From assembly GCF_025630775.1 (NCBI RefSeq), contig NZ_JAOSZE010000046.1, forward strand, positions 1 to 64,000: a stretch of DNA of 64,000 nucleotides, given 5' to 3'. The position numbers and the translations under genes were made by a program. Shown here piece by piece: positions 34,164 through 42,403 of this stretch. The DNA comes from Actinoplanes sp. KI2. GTDB taxonomy: Bacteria > Actinomycetota > Actinomycetes > Mycobacteriales > Micromonosporaceae. The first letter of the stretch is position 1, and the number at the start of each line of letters is the position of its first letter. Below the pieces are notes generated by a model that saw only the letters and a list, made by a program, of their open reading frames with translations, was not told the origin of the DNA and ran no database searches.

Positions 34164-34808
34164 TCAGCCGTGCGAATGCTCGCTGTGCAGCCGGGTGGCG
34201 AACACGGCAGCCTGGGTGCGCCGTTCCAGGCCTAGCTTGGCGAGCAGGCTGGAGACGTAGTTCTTCACCGTCTTCTCGGCCAGGAACATCCGGCCGGCGA
34301 TCTCCCGGTTGGTATCGCCGTCGGCGATGTAGTCCAAGATCCGCCGCTCCTGATCGGTCAGCCCGGCCAGTTCCCGTGGTTCTTCGACACCGTGCCGGAT
34401 GCGCTCGAGAACTCGCCGGGTGACCGCTGGGTCGAGCAGCGATTGCCCCTCGGCGACCCGGCGCACCGCGTCCACCAGGTCGGTGCCGCGGATCTGCTTG
34501 AGCACGTAGCCCGCCGCGCCTGCCATGATCGCGGCGAACAGCGCCTCGTCATCCTCGTACGAGGTGAGAATCAAGCCTTTGATCGTCGGGTCGATCGCGC
34601 GGACATCGCGGCACACGTCGATGCCGTTGCCGTCGGGCAGCCGGGCGTCCAGGATCATGACGTCGGGGCGGAAGGCCGGGATCCGGTGGGCCGCCTCCTG
34701 CGCCGAACCCGACTCTCCGACGACCTCGATGTCGCCGGTGGCTTCCAGCAGGTCGGCCAGGCCACGGCGGACAACTTCGTGGTCGTCGAGCAGAAATGCC
34801 TGGATCAT
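34164..34808 (-). CDS. devR: DevR/DosR-like response regulator
   Basis: 214 aa NarL/FixJ-type regulator, closely matching mycobacterial DevR over its full length. The receiver has FLLDDHEVVRRGL, the phospho-acceptor Asp in MILDARLPDGNG, TSYEDDEAL and the Lys in YVLKQIRG. The LuxR-type domain has GLTDQERRILDYIADG and MFLAEKTVKNYVSSLLAKLG, including the Lys-Asn pair that reads the DosR box, then the ERRTQAAVFAT tail. It should activate the genes with the dyad listed here, including its own (box 35 bases upstream). Confidence 0.95.
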   Translation of the reverse strand: MIQAFLLDDHEVVRRGLADLLEATGDIEVVGESGSAQEAAHRIPAFRPDVMILDARLPDGNGIDVCRDVRAIDPTIKGLILTSYEDDEALFAAIMAGAAGYVLKQIRGTDLVDAVRRVAEGQSLLDPAVTRRVLERIRHGVEEPRELAGLTDQERRILDYIADGDTNREIAGRMFLAEKTVKNYVSSLLAKLGLERRTQAAVFATRLHSEHSHG

Positions 34809-34842
34809 CCCTTCTTCGTACCGTCGTGGGCGGGCCCGCCAC

Positions 34843-34858
34843 AGGACCGAAAGTCCCG
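34843..34858. promoter_or_regulatory. DevR-like box, copy 3
   Basis: AGGACCGAAAGTCCCG lies 35 bases before the devR-like start codon, suggesting autoregulation. Its right arm equals the GTCCC of the classical DosR motif. Confidence 0.75.
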
Positions 34859-34994
34859 TCCGGCCGGGGACAATGCCAGGTCAAGCCCGACCTCATGGGC
34901 CCACGGCCTGGGCGGCAGCTTCGAGATCGGGGCTCCGGGCGGGCGGCGGCGCCGCGCTCCGCCGGCCGGTGCCAGTCGCCGGGCGCGGCAAAGG

Positions 34995-35270
34995 TCAGGC
35001 CGTCAATCGGGCCGGCTTGTGGGTGAACTGCTCGATGTCGGCCGTGGTCACGTCCAGCAGCTGGTAGGCGAGATCGGCCAGCGCCCGCGCGGTGGCCAGC
35101 TCGTCGCCGATCTCCGGCACCTCCATGTCCGTCGGCCGCCGCCGGGCGTGGCCCTCGCCGCGCACCGGTGACCGGGCGTCGGTGTGCAGGACGGCCGCGG
35201 CGTGGGTGGTGCGCTCCAGCTCGTCCTCGGCGATGTTCACCTGGACCGTCCAGGTACGGGTGTGCGTCAT
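34995..35270 (-). CDS. DUF1876 protein (Rv1738/Rv2632c-like)
   Basis: 91 aa, standard length. THTRTWTVQVNIAEDELERTTHAAAVL at the N-terminus and IGDELATARALADLAYQLLD near the end match DUF1876. The mycobacterial relative Rv1738 is a strongly DosR-induced protein whose fold resembles ribosome hibernation factors, so a role in halting translation is inferred. A paralogue lies at 57630-57905, with the same promoter layout. Confidence 0.9.
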   Translation of the reverse strand: MTHTRTWTVQVNIAEDELERTTHAAAVLHTDARSPVRGEGHARRRPTDMEVPEIGDELATARALADLAYQLLDVTTADIEQFTHKPARLTA

Positions 35271-35328
35271 GACGGCACCTCCTCCGATCCTCCGGTCACC
35301 ATCCCAGTCCGGACCGTCCGGAGCGGCC

Positions 35329-35344
35329 AGTGCTGTTGGTCCCG
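35329..35344. promoter_or_regulatory. DevR-like box, copy 4
   Basis: AGTGCTGTTGGTCCCG lies 59 bases before the DUF1876 gene and 77 bases before the divergent aldolase gene. It is nearly identical to copy 17 in front of the paralogous DUF1876 gene. The left arm is degenerate. Confidence 0.6.
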
Positions 35345-35420
35345 GCGGTCCCGGACCGCTGACCCTGACCGAACCTGCCGATCCGCGCGCACGGTGAAGG
35401 GAGAAGGAAAGGAGATCGTC

Positions 35421-36314
35421 ATGAGCGCGCGGCTACGGCTGTCCCAGTGCGGGCTGAGCGCGGGCAAACGGGCCCGGCTGCACCGCATCCTGTACAAGCA
35501 CGGCCTGGGCAACGGCACCGCCCTGTTCCTGCCGTACGACCAGGGCCTCGAGCACGGCCCGAGGGACTTCTTCGCCGACCCGATCGCGGGGGACCCGAAG
35601 TACATCGTCCGGCTCGCCCTCGAGGGCGGGTTCAACGGCATCGCGATCCAGATCGGCCTGGCCGAGAAGTTCTACTGGGACTACGCGGGCGAGGTCCCGC
35701 TGATCCTGAAGCTGAACGGCAAGACCGACATCCCCAGCGACGTCAACGCGCTGTCGCCGCTACACGCCTCGGTCGAGGACGCCGTCCGACTCGGCGCCGA
35801 CGCCGTCGGCTACACCCTCTACGTGGGCTCGCCGGCGCAGGAAGCCGACTTCGCCCAGTACCGCACCGTCCGACAGGACGCGCAGCGCCTCGGCATGCCC
35901 CTGATCGTGTGGGCCTACCCACGCGGCGCGGCGATCGAGCACAAGGGCGGCAAGGACTCCTTCTACGCGGTGCACTACGCCGCCCGCGTCGCCAGCGAAC
36001 TGGGCGCCGACGTGGTCAAGGTGAACTTCCCGCACCCGGAGAAGCACACCGACGTGCCGGACGCGTACGCCGGCGAGTTCAGCAGCCAGGAGGCCATGGA
36101 CGCGGTCGTACGGGCAGCCAACCGCACCATGGTGCTGGTCTCCGGCGGCAGCCGGGCCGGCGACGAGGCGATGCTCGAGAAGGCCCAGGAGTCGATGTCG
36201 GCCGGCGCCACCGGGCTCATCTTCGGCCGTAACGTGTGGCAGCGCGAGCACGACGAGTCGCTGGTCCTGGTCGACCGGCTACGCCAGATCCTCGCCAAAT
36301 ACCCGACACCGTGA
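35421..36314 (+). CDS. Class I fructose-bisphosphate aldolase, DhnA-type
   Basis: 297 aa, typical for the archaeal/FbaB-type class I aldolase. Seen: FLPYDQGLEHGPRDFF near the N-terminus, AVGYTLYVGSPAQ, VWAYPRGAAIEHKGG, the probable Schiff-base Lys in GADVVKVNFPHPE, and the phosphate site VSGGSRAGDEAML plus GLIFGRNVWQR. It interconverts fructose-1,6-bisphosphate and triose phosphates without a metal, useful for glycolysis or gluconeogenesis under stress. AAAGGAGA precedes the ATG. It may respond to the box at 35329. Confidence 0.92.
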   Translation: MSARLRLSQCGLSAGKRARLHRILYKHGLGNGTALFLPYDQGLEHGPRDFFADPIAGDPKYIVRLALEGGFNGIAIQIGLAEKFYWDYAGEVPLILKLNGKTDIPSDVNALSPLHASVEDAVRLGADAVGYTLYVGSPAQEADFAQYRTVRQDAQRLGMPLIVWAYPRGAAIEHKGGKDSFYAVHYAARVASELGADVVKVNFPHPEKHTDVPDAYAGEFSSQEAMDAVVRAANRTMVLVSGGSRAGDEAMLEKAQESMSAGATGLIFGRNVWQREHDESLVLVDRLRQILAKYPTP

Positions 36315-36489
36315 CGCCGCGACCTTTGACATCCGGCGCAACAGATTCCGGTTCCGGGATCGGCAGCCCATCAGGCCCGCCGGCGGCTGCGGCGGATGGA
36401 CTGCCGGATGCCGGCCGCATCGCCAACCTTCCGGGTCACCGGCAGCGCAGGCGCACTCCTCGAGGGCCGGCGGGAACGGGCGGCCGGTG
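36315..36489. other. Intergenic between convergent genes
   Basis: The aldolase and the next leftward Usp gene converge here. GCGACCTTTGACATC at 36318-36332 resembles half a DevR-like box, but it is downstream of both genes and is not counted. Confidence 0.4.
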
Positions 36490-37404
36490 TCATCGCGCGG
36501 CTATCGACGCAGCAGCACCGGGTCTGGGCGCCGGCCAGCCGACCGGCACGAGCGCCACCGGGCAGGTACTCCCTCGCAGGCCGACCTGCCCGGCGCCGTA
36601 CAGCAGCTCGGCGAAGCGCCCGTGCGCTCCGATCCCTGCGACCAGCAACCGGCCGCGATGCGACGCCCGGTCGATCGTGCAGGCCAGATCTAGGTCGGAC
36701 ACGACCAGCCGCTCCACCGCCACGTCCGGGAAGCGCGCCGACCACTCGGCGAGCGCGTCGATCAGCCTCGCCTCGGCGGCACGGCGCTGCTCGGTGTACC
36801 CGCCCTTCACCACGGTAGGCGCGCGACCGTCCGCCGCGCCGGGCCGGATCCAGCTGTGCACCGCCACCAGGCGGCTGCCCAGCAACGCAGCCTGGGCGAA
36901 TGCGTACCCGAGCGTGGCCGCCCCGGACGGCCGGGCGGACGAGGCCACCACGACCGGCCCGTCGCGGCCCGCGCCGCGGTTCACCAGCAACGGGCAGGTG
37001 CTGTGGTGGGCCAGATAGGCCGCGGTCGAACCCCAACTCGACCCGGTGCGGGGCTCGTCGCGATGACCCACCACCAGTAGCCGAGCCTCGCCCGAGCAGC
37101 CGGTCAGCGTGGTGGCCGCCCCGCCCTCCAGCAGCTCGGTGACGATCGGCAGGCCCGGCCGGGCGAGCGCGGCCCGCCGGTGCGTGACCTCCAACAGCCG
37201 CATGCCATCCGCCTTGGACGGCACCGCCTCCCGGCTACGGAACACGCCTCGATATCGCCCCGGCCACACGTGCACGATCCGCAACGACGCCGAACGGCGC
37301 GCCGCCTCGGCCGCGGCCAGATCCACGGTGGCGGGTGTGCTGGGCGAGCCGTCCACCCCAACCACGACCGGCCGGTTCCGCGGTGTCGCCGCCTCGCTGC
37401 CCAT
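36490..37404 (-). CDS. Universal stress protein, divergent second domain
   Basis: 304 aa with two Usp domains. Domain 1 opens VVVGVDGSPSTPATVDLAAA, and its loop VGHRDEPRTGSSWGSTA keeps only part of the ATP signature. Domain 2 (VVVASSARPSGAATLGYAFA) lacks the usual Asp-Gly-Ser, and its loop is AGIGAHGRFAELLYGAGQ. ATP binding is doubtful in both, so it may act by dimerisation or sensing of another ligand. A DevR-like box lies 59 bases upstream. Confidence 0.88.
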   Translation of the reverse strand: MGSEAATPRNRPVVVGVDGSPSTPATVDLAAAEAARRSASLRIVHVWPGRYRGVFRSREAVPSKADGMRLLEVTHRRAALARPGLPIVTELLEGGAATTLTGCSGEARLLVVGHRDEPRTGSSWGSTAAYLAHHSTCPLLVNRGAGRDGPVVVASSARPSGAATLGYAFAQAALLGSRLVAVHSWIRPGAADGRAPTVVKGGYTEQRRAAEARLIDALAEWSARFPDVAVERLVVSDLDLACTIDRASHRGRLLVAGIGAHGRFAELLYGAGQVGLRGSTCPVALVPVGWPAPRPGAAASIAAR

Positions 37405-37462
37405 GTTCGCAGACTAGGTAGGACGCGGAACGGCCCGACACGGTCGCATGACCGGTCGGGCC

Positions 37463-37476
37463 GGGCCATAGGTCAC
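37463..37476. promoter_or_regulatory. DevR-like box, copy 5
   Basis: GGGCCATAGGTCAC lies 59 bases before the Usp gene at 37404, the same spacing as at devS, Hsp20 and DUF1876. Confidence 0.65.
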
Positions 37477-37577
37477 GCTCGCCCCACCACGGGAGCCTGT
37501 GGCTCCCTCCGTCCGAGCGCGGGCGTGTGTACCCCGTAAGGGCCCGGACGACCCGTCGGCGGAGACGTCGGTCCCGG

Positions 37578-37628
37578 GCCTCAGCTCACCAGGAAGACCG
37601 GGCGCCTCAGCTCACCAGGAAGACCGGG
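37578..37628. repeat. Tandem 25-bp duplication at a gene end
   Basis: Two copies of a 25-bp unit starting GCCTCAGCTCACCAGGAAGA at 37578-37602 and 37604-37628 (period 26). The second copy covers the last codons and the stop of the next Usp gene, and the first duplicates them just past the stop. This looks like a slipped-strand duplication with no coding effect. Confidence 0.85.
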
Positions 37629-38518
37629 CAGTGCGCATGCTGGACCACCGCGCGGCTCACCGAACCGAGCATGCCCGCGGGCATGCCGCCCGGGCCGTGC
37701 CGGCCGACCACCAGCGCCGCCGCCTCGGCCGACGCGTCGATCAACGCGGCCGCTGGATCGTCGGCGACGAACCGCCGGTGCATCCGCACACCGCCGAAGA
37801 GTTCGACTTTCTCGACTCGGGGCGTCCGCCCCGCGTGCAGCAGCACCAGTTCGCTGCCGCGCAGCCGGGCCTCGGCGTGCGCGAAGCCGACGGCCGGGCT
37901 GTCGTCACCGTCCACGCCGACCACGATCGGGCGGGCGGCGAACCCGGGGCCCGGCGGCCAGCCGGGAATGCGCACGACCATCACCACACCGTTGTGGTCG
38001 ACGGCCACCCGCTCACCCACGCTGACCCCGAACACCGAGCTCGCCGCGCCGTGCCGATGCCCTACCACGACCAGGCCGGCGTGCCGCCCCTCGACCAGCA
38101 ACCGCGACGCCGCCGCACCGGTCACGATCCGGCTGGTCACGGCGACCGACGGGGCACAGGCACGCACCCGCTCGGCCAGCTGATCGAGCAACCGGGCACC
38201 GGCGTCCTGCGCGGACGGACGGGAACCCTGCACATGCACCAGGCGCAGATCCCAGCCACGCAGCTCGGCCTCGATCGCGGCATGGTCCACCGCGGTGTAG
38301 CTGATCGGGCTGTCGTCCACACCGACCAGCACCAGGCCGGTCTTCGCGACCACACCCGGTGGCACCCGGCCCGGCCCCGGCGCTCCCCAGTCATCCGGGC
38401 GGTAGCCCAGCACACCCAGATATCGATTCACCGCCCCGCTGTACCGGGTGGTGTCTACGCGGGCCGCGCGGGCCTGCCGGGAATCTCGCTCCGTACGGAG
38501 CCTGTCGAGGTCACTCAT
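37607..38518 (-). CDS. Universal stress protein, N-terminally extended
   Basis: 303 aa. A non-Usp segment of about 58 residues (RTERDSRQARAARVDTTRYSG...) precedes two Usp domains: LVLVGVDDSPISYTAVDHAA with loop VGHRHGAASSVFGVSVGE, and IVVGVDGDDSPAVGFAHAEA with GRHGPGGMPAGMLGSVS. The paralogue at 55694-56593 has the same plan and a similar C-terminus (CPVFL.S). Box copy 6 lies 61 bases upstream. Confidence 0.9.
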   Translation of the reverse strand: MSDLDRLRTERDSRQARAARVDTTRYSGAVNRYLGVLGYRPDDWGAPGPGRVPPGVVAKTGLVLVGVDDSPISYTAVDHAAIEAELRGWDLRLVHVQGSRPSAQDAGARLLDQLAERVRACAPSVAVTSRIVTGAAASRLLVEGRHAGLVVVGHRHGAASSVFGVSVGERVAVDHNGVVMVVRIPGWPPGPGFAARPIVVGVDGDDSPAVGFAHAEARLRGSELVLLHAGRTPRVEKVELFGGVRMHRRFVADDPAAALIDASAEAAALVVGRHGPGGMPAGMLGSVSRAVVQHAHCPVFLVS

Positions 38519-38578
38519 GGCCGACCTCCCCGGACCGTTCCTCTGCTCCCATCACAACCCCGGTACGGCGACCCGGCC

Positions 38579-38594
38579 AGGGCCGTTGGTCCCC
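38579..38594. promoter_or_regulatory. DevR-like box, copy 6
   Basis: AGGGCCGTTGGTCCCC lies 61 bases before the Usp start at 38518 and just beyond the 3' end of the next leftward gene. Confidence 0.75.
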
Positions 38595-38600
38595 GGCCGG

Positions 38601-39923
38601 TCAGCCCAGCGGGTAGACCACCCGGGTCCGGTACTCCGACTCGTCCACGGTGCCCGGCCCGACCAGGTACTCCTCCCACATCCGCGACGGCGGCACGCGG
38701 GCATGGTCGGCGAACCAGGCGCTCAGGGCGGCGTACATGGACGGCAGCGTCCGATACGGCCCGACGTGCTCGGCCCGGACCACCCGGCCGGCGGGGAGAT
38801 GCTCGGCGGTGAGGCCGCCGATGTCCGGCGGCTCGCCGTCGACGGGGAAGCCGACGGTCACCTGGAAGATCTGGTGGACCTCGTTGGTGTAGACGGCGGT
38901 GGCCGGGCCGGCCGGGGTGATGCCGTGCCGTTGGAACTCGGCGGCGACGAGCGGGATAGTCCGGCCGAAGAACCCCGCGAGATCCGCCATAGCAACGGTC
39001 TCGCGCCGGCCCACGACCGTACGGGCGGGCAGCGTGGTCACCTCGATGCGATCGGCGCCGATCATGGCTCCTCCCTCGCCGGCCCGGTGCGGAACGACCA
39101 GGACGGGACGGCTCACGTGATGCAGGGTCGCCATCGCCACGCTGCCCAGCAGGATCTCGCGGATGGCCGACCGGCCGCGGGAGCCGACGACGACCGCGGC
39201 GGCACGATGCTCGACGCCTTGCCGGGCCAGCGCCTCGGCGACCGCCCGGCCGGCCGGCAGCCCGGCCGCCGGCGGCACCGTGTACTCCTGGTAACCCGGC
39301 GGCGCCGGTTGCGGCAGCTCGCTGTCCTGGACGGCGGCCAGCATGATCCGCCGGCCGGCGAACAGCTGTCCGGCCGCGGCCAGCGCCCGGCGGGACCCGG
39401 GCGAGCCGTCCCAGCCGACCACGATCGGGCCGTCCGCCAGAGCCTGGCGTTCGGCGGCGAACATCGGGTACGGCACCACCAGCACCGGCTGGGTCGCGTA
39501 GTGCACGACCATGTCGGAGACGCTGCCCAGCACGGCGCGGGCGCCGCCGAGCCCCCGGGAGCCGACTACCAGCGCGTCCGGCTCCAGTTTCTCGGCCAAC
39601 TCGGCCAACTGCACGCCTTCACCGCCGTAACCACGTTCGACCAGCGGCTCGGCGTCCCAGCCGGCCGCCCGGGCCAGCGTGACGCCGGTGGCCGCCAGCC
39701 GATCGGCCTCCGCGCCGCCCTCCCGCTCGACCGCCTCGACGAACTCGTCGACCCGGCGGGTGCCGTGCCAGAGCCGGCGCCGCAGGGCGTCGTCCGCGAA
39801 CGGCGGCATCCACAGATGCGTGATCCACGCCTGTGCCCGGGGCAGCAACGCCGCGGCCGCGTCGATGGCCGCCCCGGCCGCCACCGACCCGTCGTATCCG
39901 GCCATCACCCGTAGCGAAGTCAT
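38601..39923 (-). CDS. Usp-Usp-GyrI-like fusion protein
   Basis: 440 aa, about 150 more than a double Usp. Usp 1 opens LRVMAGYDGSVAAGAAIDAA with GSRGLGGARAVLGSVSD; Usp 2 opens PIVVGWDGSPGSRRALAAAG with GSRGRSAIREILLGSVA. Residues about 290-440 (IEVTTLPARTVVGRRETVAM, then LPAGRVVRAEHVGPYRTL and WEEYLVGPG) match the GyrI-like/AraC effector-binding fold, which binds small hydrophobic or cationic ligands. The combination suggests a stress protein with its own ligand sensor. Box copy 7 lies 52 bases upstream. Confidence 0.88.
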   Translation of the reverse strand: MTSLRVMAGYDGSVAAGAAIDAAAALLPRAQAWITHLWMPPFADDALRRRLWHGTRRVDEFVEAVEREGGAEADRLAATGVTLARAAGWDAEPLVERGYGGEGVQLAELAEKLEPDALVVGSRGLGGARAVLGSVSDMVVHYATQPVLVVPYPMFAAERQALADGPIVVGWDGSPGSRRALAAAGQLFAGRRIMLAAVQDSELPQPAPPGYQEYTVPPAAGLPAGRAVAEALARQGVEHRAAAVVVGSRGRSAIREILLGSVAMATLHHVSRPVLVVPHRAGEGGAMIGADRIEVTTLPARTVVGRRETVAMADLAGFFGRTIPLVAAEFQRHGITPAGPATAVYTNEVHQIFQVTVGFPVDGEPPDIGGLTAEHLPAGRVVRAEHVGPYRTLPSMYAALSAWFADHARVPPSRMWEEYLVGPGTVDESEYRTRVVYPLG

Positions 39924-39974
39924 CTCGCGCCCCCTCTCTCCTTCAGCCTGAACCGCCGGCCGGCCCGGCCGCGA

Positions 39975-39988
39975 GAGTCGTTGGACCC
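39975..39988. promoter_or_regulatory. DevR-like box, copy 7
   Basis: GAGTCGTTGGACCC lies 52 bases before the Usp-GyrI fusion gene. Both arms carry one or two changes from the consensus. Confidence 0.55.
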
Positions 39989-40020
39989 ATTAGCTCACCC
40001 ATGAGCCTGCGTGAATCTGC

Positions 40021-40065
40021 TGCGACCGCGGACGGTGGCCGGACACGCCGCCGTCCGCGGTCGCA
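40021..40065 (-). terminator. Hairpin terminator of Usp gene
   Basis: Perfect 15-bp arms, TGCGACCGCGGACGG at 40021-40035 and CCGTCCGCGGTCGCA at 40051-40065, with a 15-base loop, 28 bases past the stop of the leftward Usp gene. No T-tract is seen, as is usual in high-GC actinobacteria. Confidence 0.75.
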
Positions 40066-40092
40066 GGCGGCGTTTGGAACATGCGTAGGCGG

Positions 40093-40962
40093 TCAGTGCT
40101 TGGCCCGGACGATGTAGACGGGGCAGTCGGCGTGGTGCAGCAGTTGCAGTCCGGTGGACCCCAGCATGGTCCCGGCGATCACACCGTGTCCGCGGCTGCC
40201 GACCACCACCAACTGCGCGCGGTGCGACGCCGCGACCAACTCACCGGCGATCCCGTGATGGGTGAGCAGAACCTCGAGCGGGACGTCGGGGTGCTTCTCC
40301 TGCCACGGCGCCAGCTGCGCCTGCAGCTTCGCCAACTCTTGCCGATCAGCTTCTGGCGAAGCGGCGTCGGCATCGGCCTTCTTGTCCATCCACAGCGGAA
40401 CGACCGGCAGATACGACCGCACGATTTCGAGTCCGCACCGGCGCCCGGCGGCCGCGTCGAACGCGGTCGCCAGCACCGCGTCCGCGATCGGCGAGTCGTC
40501 CACCCCGGCCACGACCGGGCCCTCGGTGACGTCACCCCGGCCGCGTACCACGACCACCGAAGTCGGCGCGTGGGTCGCCACCCGCTGGCTCACCGAGCCC
40601 AGCAGCAGGCTGGCGAACCCGCCGCGGCCCCGGCTGCCGAGCACCGTCAACTGCCCGTGCTCGGTCTCGGCCAGCAGCCGTGCCACCGGGTGACCGATCA
40701 CCGGATCGCTCTCGACCTCCAGCTTCGGGGCCACCACCCGCGCCTCGTAGGCGGCGGTGGCCGTGACGCCCTCGGCGTGGCGCCGCGGGTCGTCCACGTA
40801 GACGTTGCTCGAGTCGTACCGGGCCTCGCGCCACTCCCAGTCGTAGACGTGCGTGACCCGAAGCGGCAGGCCCCGGCGCTGCGCCTCGCGCGCCGCCCAT
40901 CGCACCGCCGCCTTGCTGTTCTCGGTGCCGTCGGCGCCGACGATGATGGGATTGACCTTCAT
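40093..40962 (-). CDS. Universal stress protein, two Usp domains
   Basis: 289 aa. Domain 1 opens NPIIVGADGTENSKAAVRWA with loop GSRGRGGFASLLLGSVS; domain 2 opens VVAGVDDSPIADAVLATAFD with GSRGHGVIAGTMLGST. Both ATP loops are intact, as in classic ATP-binding mycobacterial Usp. The ATG at 40962 follows AAAGGAG by five bases, so it is preferred over GTG 40968. Box copy 8 lies 79 bases upstream and a strong hairpin lies downstream. Confidence 0.92.
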   Translation of the reverse strand: MKVNPIIVGADGTENSKAAVRWAAREAQRRGLPLRVTHVYDWEWREARYDSSNVYVDDPRRHAEGVTATAAYEARVVAPKLEVESDPVIGHPVARLLAETEHGQLTVLGSRGRGGFASLLLGSVSQRVATHAPTSVVVVRGRGDVTEGPVVAGVDDSPIADAVLATAFDAAAGRRCGLEIVRSYLPVVPLWMDKKADADAASPEADRQELAKLQAQLAPWQEKHPDVPLEVLLTHHGIAGELVAASHRAQLVVVGSRGHGVIAGTMLGSTGLQLLHHADCPVYIVRAKH

Positions 40963-41040
40963 GACCACTCCTTTCCCAGGTCTCCCCTTGAGCGTGCGGC
41001 CCGGCGGTGTGCCGGGTCAGAGCGGCAGGTCATGTTCGGA

Positions 41041-41056
41041 CAGGCCGATGGTCCTG
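41041..41056. promoter_or_regulatory. DevR-like box, copy 8
   Basis: CAGGCCGATGGTCCTG is a good dyad 79 bases before the leftward Usp gene. Confidence 0.7.
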
Positions 41057-41303
41057 CCACCCCCACCAGCAGAGAAGAGCACTGTGATCGCCCGGACGTG
41101 GCATTCCGCACGCGATCTGCCGGGGAGGCGCCGTCCGGGTGCAGGCCAAGCACTGCGGCCAGCCGCGGCCGTCGCCGATCCGGCGATAGGCGAGCAGTTC
41201 GAGCGCCCAAACCCTCATTGCCGACCACCCCTCAATACCGACGCTGATCAGGAGCGGCCTTCGCCGGACGTCAGTGTCGACGGGCCCCGGTTTCCCGATC
41301 ACC
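41057..41303. other. Divergent intergenic region between Usp genes
   Basis: This part between two box copies has no supported reading frame or extra motif. It separates the promoters of the two divergent Usp genes. Confidence 0.4.
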
Positions 41304-41319
41304 GATGACCTTCGGCCCT
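41304..41319. promoter_or_regulatory. DevR-like box, copy 9
   Basis: ATGACCTTCGGCCCTG (reverse reading CAGGGCCGAAGGTCAT) lies 81 bases before ATG 41400 of the rightward Usp gene. Confidence 0.65.
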
Positions 41320-41399
41320 GACCTTGGCGAGGCGGAGAAGCGCACCGTGAAGTCATTCCCGTGCCGGTGTCCCCGGCACTGACCCCGCGGAGCAGACCG

Positions 41400-42197
41400 A
41401 TGCGCCACCCGATCGCCGCCGGTGTCGGCGGAGCCGGCGGCTGGCGGGCCCTGACCTGGGCCGTCGAGCTCGCCACGCACACCGGTGAGCAGCTGATCCT
41501 GCTGCACGTCTGCGTACCCGGCTCGCCGCTGCAGCGCATCGCCGGCCAGCCCACGCCGGCCGAGGTCGAGGTCGTCGACCCGGCCCTGGCCCGCGCCTAC
41601 GCGACCGTGCGGAGCCGCCTCGGCCGAGACCGCACCACCCTCAAGATCTGCACTGGGCATGCGTCCGAGGAACTGACCGAAACTTCGGCGGGCGCGCGGC
41701 TGCTGATCATCGGCGACGGCGAGGGCGGCCGGACGGTACGCCGGGTGGTGCGCCAGGCACATTGCCCCGTTGTCGTCGTCCGCCCGATCGGCCGGGCGGC
41801 GGCAACCCCGTACCCTGGCCACGTCGTGGCGGGGGTCGACGACAGCCCAGCAAGCCGGTCCGCACTCGAGATGGCGTACGCGTATGCCGAGCAGAATCGG
41901 CTGCCGGTCGCCGCGCTGCACGTGTCCGACCGGGCCGCAGCCGCAGCCCTGCTCGGGGACGCCGTCGCGCCGTTGGCTCGGGCGTATCCCCTGGTGCCGA
42001 CCCGCCGCTCGGTGCTCGCCGGCGCGGTCGGCGACCAGCTCATCCACGCCGGCGCCGGCGCTCGCCTGCTGGTGGTCGGCGACAAGCGGCGCGGCGTGAT
42101 CGGCCGGGCCCGCACCGGCGACGTGCCGCTCACCGTCGCCACCGAAGCGCCCTGCCCGGTCGCCGTCGTACCGCTCGAGCAACGCGACGCGCGGTAA
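41400..42197 (+). CDS. Universal stress protein, degenerate ATP loops
   Basis: About 265 aa with two Usp folds. Domain 1 (HPIAAGVGGAGGWRALTWAV) has GDGEGGRTVRRVVRQ and domain 2 (VVAGVDDSPASRSALEMAYA) has GDKRRGVIGRARTGDVPLTV. Both loops deviate from G-x2-G-x9-GS, so ATP binding is uncertain. GCGGAG sits before ATG 41400; GTG 41361 is an alternative start. It reads towards a broken single-domain Usp. Confidence 0.85.
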   Translation: MRHPIAAGVGGAGGWRALTWAVELATHTGEQLILLHVCVPGSPLQRIAGQPTPAEVEVVDPALARAYATVRSRLGRDRTTLKICTGHASEELTETSAGARLLIIGDGEGGRTVRRVVRQAHCPVVVVRPIGRAAATPYPGHVVAGVDDSPASRSALEMAYAYAEQNRLPVAALHVSDRAAAAALLGDAVAPLARAYPLVPTRRSVLAGAVGDQLIHAGAGARLLVVGDKRRGVIGRARTGDVPLTVATEAPCPVAVVPLEQRDAR

Positions 42198-42214
42198 ACA
42201 CACCACCGGCACCA

Positions 42215-42230
42215 GGTGACCAACGACCCT
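42215..42230. promoter_or_regulatory. DevR-like box, copy 10
   Basis: GTGACCAACGACCCTG matches with two changes in the arms. It is 174 bases before the broken Usp frame, further than usual. Confidence 0.5.
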
Positions 42231-42403
42231 GACAACAAGCCCACCGACGGAGCGATGGTGGACCTGAGCCCGTCGGACGCCCGGCAACACGGCGACTGGC
42301 CACCTGAGGGGACGGCCACCGAGCCGCCAGACCCATCGTCGTCAAGACGGCCGCCGGCGCCACGACCCGGACGTCCGATGAGCTCCGAGCCAGGGAGGCC
42401 GCC

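Noticed and set aside
36318..36332. Box-like sequence GCGACCTTTGACATC
   Set aside because: It lies downstream of two convergent genes and has weak arms.
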